Shown here: one piece after another, positions 35,501 through 47,500 of the stretch
Numbering within the stretch: position 1 is the stretch's first letter
Layout of the letters: every line of letters begins with the position of its first letter
NCBI RefSeq assembly: GCF_026151205.1
Contig: NC_087073.1
Coordinates: 13,971,837 to 14,031,836, forward strand
Source: Bolinopsis microptera
Lineage: Eukaryota; Ctenophora; Tentaculata; Lobata; Bolinopsidae
DNA: 60,000 nt
Direction of reading: 5' to 3'
The notes under the pieces: model-generated
The model's input: only the letters and a program-made list of their open reading frames with translations
Database searches by the model: none
What the model was told of the DNA's origin: nothing
Translations under genes and position numbers: made by a program

Positions 35501-38500
35501 ATAATTAAAATGTAAGACTTATGAAATATTTCATACTATATGAGTAATAGTCGTACAGCGAATAGAATTGACTGTTATGATTTTAAAACATTATATACTA
35601 ATATTCCGCATGATGATCTTTTTGATAAAATTTCCTGTTTAATTGATATGATGTTTGATTCAAAAAGCGTTAATTTTGTTAAAGTAAGTGATAATTTAAA
35701 GCGTGTGTCGCGCTATATTGATTATAAAAATAGTGGGTTTTGTTTTAGTCGTGATAATATTAAAAAGTCATTAAGATATCTATTAGATAATATATTTGTT
35801 AAATTTAAAGGTAATATATACAAACAGATTATAGGAGTGCCAAATGCCAATGGGTTATGATCAGTGATTGTGCACCATTTTTAGCAAATTTATACCTAAT
35901 GTTCTATCAATATAAATATGTTCGTGATTTGATAACAGTAGATAGTAATCATAAACAATATTTTAATTCAATCGCCTTTTTCTGTAAAAAATTTTTCTGT
36001 AAAATTAAAATTTTGAAAATTTGTTTTGATGAAGAAGGAGCAAATTTGATATTTAACGATTCTGAGTCATTCTTCAAATATCTTTTTGTTGTTATTCTTC
36101 AGCTGTTCTTTTGTTGTATCTTTGCATTACGGGTATCGGCCTTACAAAATGACACGAAAAAGGAGATGGCTCTGAAATGCACAAAAATGAGTTTTGTTCA
36201 TGTTTTATTATCCAGATAGGTAGTTCAACAGGTATATTTTTCTTCCCGGGGGTTGATTTGATTGAAAACCCGTAAATTTTGCGATAAAAATTGTCATCTT
36301 TGAAATCTTCCAAAAAAACATGCCTTACAAAATGACAATTTCGTCACGGCTGTCATTTTTTAACAGCAGCCTATAGAAATTTGATTTCACCTAGGACAGT
36401 TAGATAAATATAATAGATTGAAGATTAGAATAGCTTTTACAGGAAAAAGGATGATTAAAAAATGTTGGGCAATTTCGCGTGAGATAGTGCCTTACAAAAT
36501 GACAACCCAAAACGGCATCACTTCAAATCCGATTTGGGAAAAAGTTTCATTATTCTTTCACGTGTCTTACTGTTAGATATATATGTTGTTTATATTATAC
36601 CAGTTCTGTTTTTACCAAAATATATTTAAAAAGGAACATTTTTTATACTTTGAAAAAATTTAAAAAATGTCATTTTGTGAGGCGTAAAAATCATTTTTTG
36701 TTTTCATACTTGAACACAGTATTTGGTTATATTTGATATTTTCTATGACTGGATAGATCACTTTTCAGTGTTTAGTTAACGTTTAACATGTTTTAGGAGT
36801 TGTTATTACTCTCTGCTTTCACAAAATAGAAGCTTTATTTCGTTGAGTTTTGAAATCAGAGTTTGAAATCAAAGAGTTTGAAATCAAAGTTTTGATATCA
36901 GAACTGCACTTTTTTAATGCTACTTGATTGTTAACTGTCAGATTATGATTATTTTTAACTCCTTCTTGTATTGACTGTCTCTGATCCATTTAAGATGATG
37001 AAAATAATTCAATCTGAAACATTGTTATTTTGTAAGGCTTTTCGGTGTCATTTTGTGAGGCATTTTGATCAAAATTGATGATCAAACAAACACATTTAGG
37101 CTCATCATGAGCTTACTGGGTTTAAGAATACCAATAATTAGGCAAGGGGCATCCAATATAAATATGCCATCTTTGTATCATAAAATAAAACTGTCATTTT
37201 GTGAGGCATAACACTGTCATTTTGTGAGGCTAGGTCATTTTTTTGTCATTTCTTCTACCAAAGTCACTAAATCAGTTTTTTTATTTGACCAGAGTAGTCT
37301 TTGATTGACATAAGTCATGGTAGTACCTGGTTTTCTGGGGTTAAATTCAAAACTTTGGTCTCCATTCTGGGTAACAGTTAGGCGGGGCAATGACTGAACA
37401 GCAAAAACGTCCATATTTATGTAAGAAATATAGATTCTATGTCATTATCATTCCTTGGGAAGTGTTAATTAATGCTTTTTCTTTCATACAGTAAAAGGAA
37501 TAGGGTTCAATGTATAGGGAACCTAAGCTACAGCATGGTCTATGTGGGCTGTCATTTTGTGAGGCCTGTCATTTTGTAAGGCCGATACCCGTAGTAATAT
37601 AATTTTGGTGTTCAGTAATGTTTTAAAATGTTGGGGGGGGGGGGGGGGGGGGGGGGCAACCATATTAAAGTATATTAAATGCAATAACTCCAGTTATTTC
37701 AATTTTAATGAAGTCATTTTGGCTTGTATTCCGAACCGAGATATTATGTGCAATTTTCCCAATTTTGTTCATGGAGGTCTTTTTACTTAATATCCACTAT
37801 ATTCAACAAACACTGAGTTATATCTTTCACATAGAGCTAGTCTCATTAAAAAATATTGAAATTTTATCGAATTTGGGCAAAAGCGAATTTGGGCAAAAGC
37901 GTTTGCCCAAATATGGGCATATCTTTTAAAGCTCATAGCTCAGCCAATTTTTGACCAATCTGGACGGAAATTCATGTACTAGTCATAAAACAGGCTTATC
38001 TTGCGAATCTGAGTGAAAAATATAGTTCATCATGTAAATCTTAACGAAGAATATAAATCTTCTAATTGTAGGTATATTAAAGTATATTAAAATGTAGGAT
38101 TTTTTCCGATTTTGACACGGGGATATACTTTAATATACTTTAATATGGTTGCCCCCCCCCCCCCCCCCCCAATGTTTAGACAATTTTGTTTTCCTAACTA
38201 TATTTATTCAGGACGTTACAGAAGGAATTGATTTAATGTAGTTGGAGAGTCCTAACTCTCCTCACGTCAAAAATGGCGTTTCTCTTGTATCAAATATGAC
38301 CGTAAACGATTATATCTCTACAATTATATCTCTACAATTTACAAAATATGCTACAGACAATAATGAAAATGAAATAACTAAAAAGAGCATCAATAATAAA
38401 ATCATTCGTGAAGATAACGTATGAAAGTCAGATAAAGTTTGTAAAGTCCCGACCACTTCCTCTAATGATGAAACAGATATCTTGTACAGGTCTGCCGACT

Positions 38501-41500
38501 GTCATAGGTGTATACAGTTTCCAGAAGATTCCGAATCTCAGTTCGCTATGACGGGAAATGCAATATCTTACCAATACCATCTAAATGCCATTCAAAATTT
38601 CGAGCATTTCAAAGATAAGTATATGTTGTCTCTCCCCGATAAGCCGCCAATCAGGGACACATTCCTCTAAATACGGCCTCTTTGCTCGTCTGGCAAAAAG
38701 ATTAAGCGAGACCCTTCCTCGCTGTTGGGTGGTCAGAAGATGTGATGGTCCTGTCAACTGTCAAGTCATTTTTTCTTTTTTTTTTGTCTTTTTTCCAATT
38801 TTTTCTAATTTTTTATTTAATTTTTTTATTCAAAAAAAGATGCAACCAGCCAAAACCAATGGTACCCGTCGGAATCCTTCAACTGGCAAGAGTATTCCTA
38901 ATATTGTGTCCGAGAAGGTCATGATTTGTCCCTACCAAGCTCTAACATCGCTGTTTGTTAACCAGTAGCCTCCTCTAAAGGTAAATTGTTAGGGGCGGAG
39001 GCCGACAGTCATGTATGTAGGAAACAATTTCGAGACCACTCTAAATAGGCAACATTGGTAGATTAAGGGGGGGGGGGGGTTCACCCTGTTTTTTTTGTGA
39101 AACTTGGTTTCGAGATAGCAGACCAACAAACTAGGACCGGTTGGCGGCCAAATTCCAAAATTTGCAAAATTCAGAATTTGGCCGCCAAATTTTTAAAAAG
39201 GCCTAACTCAAAATTCTGTCCCAAAACTTAAGGTCGAAATGCGATTCTACGTCGATTCTGAAAATTTCATGTAAAAATATTGAAACCCTATTGAGTTCTA
39301 TTGTTTTGAGCGAAATCAGTTTTGCAAATATCGCGAACTGAGATATGGGCGATTTTGTTCATTTTTTGCGATTATTTGAACACAGAATCCACAGTTAGGT
39401 AGATACTGAGCTGATAATCATAGATAATGTGTAGTATAGGCTTACCTTCCATATAAAGTTGGTTTCATTCAAAAATATTGATAATTGACCAATTTATGGG
39501 CCAAAATTGATCAAATTTGGTGCGTATGCCCAAATATGGTCATATGGTTTTTGGCTCATAATTCAATCATTTTTTGTCCAATCTTTATGAAAATTCATAT
39601 ACGAGTTAGGACCACTAGCTACAAGTAGAGCACCTAAAATCTGGATTTTGGGCATGTTCAGGGTATTTGGCTAAATTGGGCCTAATTTGGACCAAATATG
39701 GGCGTGGCTGCCCCGTGGGCACCGTTTGGCGGTTGGGATCCGGGACCCCCTCAAAAGTTCGGTCACTGGTCCTAGTTTGTTGGTCAACTGCTATCTCGAA
39801 ACCAAGTTTCACAAAAAAATCAGGGTGAACCCCCTCCCCCCCCCCTTAATCTACCAATGTTGCCTATTTAGAGTGGTCTCGAAATTGTTTCCCACTTGGT
39901 CCTACATACATGACTGTCGGCCTCCGCCCCTAAAAACTTACCTTTAGAGGAGGCTACTGGTTAACCCCCCCTTAAAGCAAAGTCTTCGAAACTCTCAAAA
40001 AATCCAGTTATGTCTATCAATCAGTTTCTACTTTTTCATCATATCAGCACGGGAAGTGACAGCAAAATTCGTCTTAACATTTCGCGGAGCATGAGACTGG
40101 GTTCTAGATGCAGATGGTGCAGGTCTTTTGTTGCTGACTTCTTTGAATTCCCCTCTAGACAGTTTCTCCAGATGATCCCGCAGGGCCGAGCTCCTGTTTA
40201 TCAACAACACTGGGTTTAGTGCCGAGTTCAACACAGGCAACCCAAACCCGTAAAAAAACGCTTGGGTGACGTCTGATTTGTCGTCAGAACTTTCACAAGG
40301 CACGTTCCACCACCAACCATCAGCAATGTAGAAGAAGGAAGGCAGTGCACAAACTACTGCAAGAGCTGTGATCTGGATTATTGTGACAGTCATCTGGGTC
40401 ATCTGGGCAGTGTTTCCGCCTATCTTGTCACGATAGAGGAAAAACAGCTGAGCAACTGTACTGATGACCATGATTACAATGGGAATTAGGAAGCTAACCA
40501 TCAGCACAAAGATGTAGAACCATGTTTGGAGCCGAGCAAAGATAACGGGTGCTGGGTTGTTCACAAGAAGACGCCAAAAGTTATCCTTTATGAACAACGC
40601 GGAATCCGAATTATCATTCGGTGCGGAATCCGGATTAATGCATACAGAAGAAGGACGATCATTGGTAAAGTCTAGGAATTGCAAATTTGTCTGTGTGGAT
40701 GTGATGGCAAGTACACTCCAAAGTAATCCCCAACAAATGATGGAGATGGCTACTGCAGGTTTATGGATTTGGAAGAAAGGTGAGCGAATGTTGATGGTTC
40801 TGACCACCGACAGCACCACTCCGATGAAAAGAGGCAGTCGGGTAACCACCGAAGTTATCACGAAACTAGTTGGAATCAGAAATGTGCTGTTGCGGTGACA
40901 ACCAGCGGCTTTGCTATTGTAAGCTATCCAGATCTTTTCGGTTCTCTTTTCACAAGGAATCTTCCTAGCAGAGTAGTAGCTGGTTTCACAATCTTTAAGA
41001 TAGGTCAGGCACAAGATGACGAAGTAAATCGCATTGAGTCCGGTCAAGATATCTGTTATTGCCATTACCCGATAGAGCACGGGCACGATTTTTTTTTTTA
41101 CCCCAATAGAAACTTAAGGTTATGGAGCTTCCAAAGATTGCAGTAACTCCAGCCAGACAGAATGCAACCAAAAGAAGGACAGTTTCTCCGTAGAAAACTC
41201 CGTAGAATTCGATCATCTTCAGGCTCTGTCATGTAATATGTTCCTGATTAAATAAGTAACTATATAAGAAGTATATTTCAAAGTTTTCTTAAGCTTTTTT
41301 ATGGACAACGTTTTATCATAATCAATACTGTAAACAGGTCTGAACAATGATGATTGAAGGCGTAGAATAAACCATCAAAGATAGTCATATTATGTATTAC
41401 ATCGATGTTTTGAACCACTGTTTTGACGATCATAACTATTTGGTGACATCCACGCATTTTCAGCAGGAACAGGTCATTTGATTGATCAATTAATTCAACG

Positions 41501-44500
41501 ATGTCTCAAAATATATTCTTCGTATCTAGTGTTCTTACCGCAATTTTGAACTAATAATAAAGCAAAGGGCATGTAAAAACTCGTGACAAATCAGCGGTCC
41601 AAAAATCAATTCTTAACATAAGGCCTCTCATATAGTGAATGATAATAAAATAAATTGAAGTTAATTTATAGACAAAAAGCTACACGCCGATAAAACTTAG
41701 TTGAAGATAAACGCCTTCCTCTCCTTTCTCAGCTCATCACTCAAGATCTGAACTTCGTCTCTTATACTCGGCAGTGTTTAATTGTAGAGAAAGGAATATT
41801 GATAAGGGAGTACCCATATTAAGCAATCTATCTCTTTGTTCTCCATATTATCTCATTGTTGGGCATTGTTTTATCATATTGTCCTATCAAAACCTATATC
41901 TGTCCGTTTGCTAGCCAAACTTCGTGAGCGACGACTGGGCGGCTGATCTCAGTTCAACAAAAGGAACAAACGTTTTCAACGAAACATCAATTAGGTTGCA
42001 ATTGGTAAGTGCTATGTTCTGGAGCGGCTGCATTGTCAACCTAAACTATATATAGATTGCATTGTGAAGTTAAACCTAATTTTGTGTGGAGTAAGAGCTT
42101 AGCAGGTTCTTGGTAAATACCGGGTAAGTCTTAAAGCAACCAGTTGAGCATTTTATTGTGTACTCCAAAAGTCCAAATTACCTGTTGGTCGCTAAGTAAT
42201 CAACAAGATATGATATTCCACGTGTTTTCTCTCTTTATGAGCAATTACCTAGTCAGTGTTGATGTAATCAATAAAAAACTTCATATAAACAAAATATAAT
42301 CATCCGAATTCTTATCATCCTGTTATCAATAATCCTTTTATTTGAAATAATTTTCGTGTTATCTCTGTCAGAGACTAAGTGATATTTTATCACCGCTCCT
42401 ACTTTGAGCAGACTTGAAACTGTGATCAAATCTATACATATGTTTATGTGGATTGTGGATATTATATTATACTGATTGATTGATTGTGGTAATTTGTGTT
42501 TTATTTTAAACCAAAAGTCAGAAAAAATGCCAAAATCAGAAAATTCACGCTTAATAATTAACACGTTACAGATGTCAAATACAATAGAACTACTGTGTGG
42601 CTGGGTCACTTTGTCTCTGAGGACTTGCCACATAAGCCAAGGAGCCGGAGTGCTGTTTAAAGCCCGGATTTGAACTATCATTTGACTAATGTGTGATTAC
42701 TGCACAATTGAGGATGAAATTATTCAACGGGTGATAAAGGAATTGAAATATGATCATTAATTAGTGAATACTGAATATAGGATTACAAATAACGGCCGCG
42801 AGAATTCAGCTCATGAATTTAACAGAGCATAAATTAACATATCCTTATATCTTTATAGTCCCAATCGCCTTAAAGATGACAGTATGTCTTGAACTAATAG
42901 AGGAGGGAGGGATCCGGCTACCAACGTTGTTCACGGAAAATTTAGGGTACATGGTCAAAATGGTGTTTTTTTCCCAGTGCAATTTGATTTTTCTTGAAAG
43001 TAAAGATCTTTGTGGTTATTAAAATTTAGGGTACATGGTCAAAATGGTGTTTTTTCCCAGTGCAATTTGATTTTTCTTGAAAGTAAAGATCTTTGTGGTT
43101 ATTAAAATTTAGGGTACATGGTCAAAATGGTGTTTTTTCCCAGTGCAATTTGATTTTTCTTGAAAGTAAAGATTTTTGTGGTTATTAAAATTTAGGGTAC
43201 GTATGGTCAAAATGGTGTTTTTTCCCAGTGCAATTTGATTTTTCTTGAAAGTAAAGATCTTTGTGGTTATTAAAATTTAGGGTACATGGTCAAAATGGTG
43301 TTTTTTCCCAGTGCAATTTGATTTTTCTTGAAAGTAAAGATCTTTGTGGTTATTCCACACCTATAAAGAAGTCTCTTATACGGTCGCGGTCCTAGTAAAA
43401 GCTGAAGAACTTTTTCAAAAGCCTTTTGGCAACACATCTGTAAATAATCAATGTGTCGATACGACGTAGTGTAAGGATACCAGAAAGTCTCGAGCTTCAA
43501 AAGCCAAGGTAACAGATGAAAGAACCTCACGACCACGGTATTGTTCAGGGGCACATGAATTTACCACAGTGGGGGAAGAGGGCTTATAGCTCCAATAAAA
43601 GTGTATTAGACTTTTTGTTTAAACTGAGCTTCCCAACCCAAAAACAATTTGCTGATAAACTTACTAGCTCCTTGAGCAGCAGTAGCGGGGTTTGGAGCGT
43701 CGTTTAGTGTCTCCACTGTTACATCGTGTTTAGTAGTTGCTGACCATTGAGCAGCTGCGATGGCTGCATCAGCTGCCTGGTTCTTCTCACCAGGTTCGCG
43801 TTGGTATGTTACTGTTACTTTCCGATTACTGATCTCAAATGGTGGGTCAAGTCTCTGAATTTTGTTCATCAACTCCTTCCCTTCCTGGTTATGATAAATT
43901 CCGTCAGAAGAACGAATCAAAAGTACAGCTTGATTCATATTAGAATAGGTTATATCTTCGAAAGTAGTGTGTAACTAGTAACTACGTAATTCATGCTACG
44001 AAGATCATAAACAAAATAAAACATCTCAATTTAAACTGCTTACCGCAACTGAGGTAACTTCTACGAAGCAGAATCCTCGTGATTTGTTGGTATATTTATC
44101 TGTTATGAGACGCACATCTTTTATGGGAACTTTAGTGAGATCCCGCAGTCGGCGCTGTACTTGCTCCTCTGTTGTGCGGTAGTCTAGTCCTCTGAACATC
44201 AGAACTGAAATTGGGGATAATCATATTTGTTGAGAGTTTAAAATGGCTATATCAAGCGGCGTGCAATCATAACGATGAAACAAAATTTAAGACACTTTTA
44301 AGCTCGCAAACCGTAAGAGGGGATAAAATTCAAGACACTTTTAAGCTCGCAAACCGTTAGAGGGGATAAAATTTAAGACACTTTTAAGCTCGCAAACCGT
44401 TAGAGGGGATAAAATTTAAGACACTTTTAAGCTCGCAAACCGTTAGAGGGGATAGCATCCTTGTCTTTACCATCTCCAGGGCTCTGTGACCGTAATCTTG

Positions 44501-47500
44501 GCTTCTCAGGAGCTGCAAATAAGGTGATCTTGTCAGATAAGTGACAAAAATATGAGATGAAACGCACGTCACTTACCCGGTCACCAAGTCTGTAATAAAG
44601 ATAAAGTTTACCTCGTTCTTGCAGAGTATCTTATCTTAAATCTTCGTACCTTCTTCTTTCTCAGACTGACACGAATAACACGAGTCGCGGGCGTAGTGGT
44701 TCTTTTCTCCACACTGTCAAATATTAAAACTCTTAGTGTTTTGTTTCATCTCTTGTATTTCACTAGTATGTTGGTAGGCCCCTTCACATTCCTTTCGTTT
44801 AACCTCTGCTTCGGGCAAACTTACTAAACTGTGCATTTGATTGGATGTCTGAGCAATTCCGCCTTTGTCACTTACAATAATTTTGTTTGATTCTTGCTGT
44901 ATAACTCACAGGTGACTACTGTTCAGGTCACTTTAACGACTTCAGTTAATATTTTCGAGTACTTTTAAACTCCTCCATTATGAATTTTGTGAATGGAAGT
45001 AAATGCTTTAGTTACGAACGGAGCGTTTTAATAGTTTATAATTAAAACCCCCATTTTTGGATACCTTCATGATTCAAATTGATGATAATGGGAAATATTT
45101 GGCGTACAAGGGTGGCCGTGATTGTAAGCTACTCTGCTGAAATTCACGCATGCAGCAATAATATATTATCAGGTCGTTCGAATTCGTTACGTTCGATCAT
45201 ATTCTGAGCCGCGCATATTAAAGCGCTAAAATCAGGGTCGTTTTTATGGCCATGCAAAGCAAAAACTAGCAATAGGGTTGCTAGTTGTTTTATTGTTTGT
45301 TTCATGGTTCATCATCGATACGTTTAGAGAGGATTGACTAGCCACTAGGTACTAGGGGGAGCGAGAAAATTGCTTTAGCTTTCTACTTGATTTTTTAGAC
45401 CATGTCGCCTTGATCTATGCGCTGGATTTTGGATCTTAAGATACGTACCGGTGCGCAGATCCAATCCTTTTTGGGGGCAGCAAGGGGTTTGTTGAGATCC
45501 ATAGTTAAGTGTTCTCCGGCGACCTTTAGCATACCCTGAGGTTTTCAACAATGAGACAGGGTGGTCAACAAACTAAGACGATCGTGACAAATGGATGAGT
45601 GACGTTCGACCGACAAAATGTTATTCTGCCGTTGAGATTACTCGTCTGAAACTGGACACCGCTGTGGAATATTAAGCACTTTTTCGGATTTGAGCGTTCT
45701 TCTTTAGACACTTTCATCTTCAGACAGATCCAACTTCTTCTCGTCATCAACATCTGCAGTCAATCCCGATCCTTCAAGGCTCGCTTGAGAAAGAAGAAAA
45801 AATAAAAAACACTTTTTGATCACAAATTGTAATAGGTCATGCTATTTGCAACCTACCCTGTTATGTCGGACCCATCTTGCAGCCTCGCTATCCGACTGGA
45901 ACTCAACAAAAGCTGTTCCTGACTGAGTCGCTGAAATTTTAAAATATCAAAGAAGGAGACATTTTGAGTATTTTCTCGCCATTGTGTCTTTGTCCTGACT
46001 TCCTGCACTCACACAAGCTCAGCTCCTACGATCCGAGGTTCATTAAATCCGGGCTATCATTTGATAGAATGCTTTTATAATTACCATAGGCTATCTCCAA
46101 ACGCACAAAGAATATCGCCGTTGCTTTGCTAGCCAGGTCATTTTTATAATCCACATGTAGTATGCACCCAATCCTACCTAAACGAAAAGCCCTTTTTAAA
46201 CTTAAAAGACTATGTAAAATATGTTTCTTGAGGTGACAAACCTTTGTTGAAGATGACTCTGATGTCCCTAAATCTCATTCGTTCGTCCACCAGTTTTCTT
46301 CGAATCTATAATTGTTGGTATGATACCACGAGTTATATTATTTTGTATTTATTGCACAGTGCGCCTCTTGTTTCAATTAAGTTTTGGTCAGATTGATCAT
46401 ACTATTAAGTGTACCGCCTCGTTTAAAATATTCTTTGCTTCTTCCGTCTTTTTTCAGAGGATATTTTGACATCTAAAGAGTTTCTTTCCCTTCAAAGTTT
46501 CCGCTTTCCAGGAATAATCGGGACACAATTTAGCGCAACTCCAAGTAATAAAACGTTTCATTCCTGTTTCCATACTCTTGCGAGTCTGCTAACTGTCGAG
46601 TTAATTTTATCTGTAACTCTGTTTAACTTCCTTCTTCCACCTTCATTTGACAGAGCTGCTTAACATCTTCGTATACATATTATAAGTTATGGTTTGCATT
46701 CTCTTCTTGACAGCATGAATATGCAAGTTGTTCTCAACCTCTTAGTTGGCTCAAATCATATTTGAAGAAAAAGCCCAGCACATTAAGTTTAATAAGTCAC
46801 TGAAGTAAATGTTGGACCAAGAAAGATGTTGCCAAATTGTGACTAGAAAAGAGATAATAGTAAAAAAACCCACATCGCTCTCTTTATGGAAAGACTTGAG
46901 CCCTTTCAATGTAACAATCCTCGGATCCTTCAGTTTCTCAAGTCTGCTAATAGCATTTGGCTTGCTCTCTGACTTATCTCGACTCTTTCGTCTCTCTCGG
47001 CTGCGAGTCCTGTCTCTGCCCCTGCTTCTGTCGCGGGACCGTCCCCTACTCCTTGACCTGCTGCGTCTCCTTGATCGACTGTGTCTCTCCTCGGATCTGC
47101 GTTCGTCTCTCATCAGCAATTGGTTTACTGTACTCTCCGCTATTGCTGTAATGTCAGAGGCACTGAGGGGCTTATCATCTGTCTGCTCCTGAGGGTATAT
47201 AGGTTATCATTGATTTGTCGCCTTCTTGCTCCTGAGGGTATATAGGTTAACATTGTCGCCTTCTTGCTGCAATTCTTTTTTAAAAGGGACTATATAGTCA
47301 GTCAATGCCCACTGATGAGATAAAAGAATATGATTGTAAAAAGGGCGTGGCCTGTCACGTAAAATTATTATTGTTTAAAGATACATAAGATTTCAAACAA
47401 TATCGTTCTTTAAGAAATAGCTGAAAGCAGTTGCAAGTTTTAAATTTAAGGCCTTTAATAAGATACCTTCGGATAGTCAGCATTGCTAATGAATGAAGAA

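Noticed and set aside
40557-41146. Plus-strand ORFs across the GPCR
   Set aside because: Antisense shadows of a seven-helix coding frame.
45565-45753. Minus-strand ORF between RBM exons 5 and 6
   Set aside because: Not bounded by splice sites in a compatible phase, and the neighbouring exons join without it.
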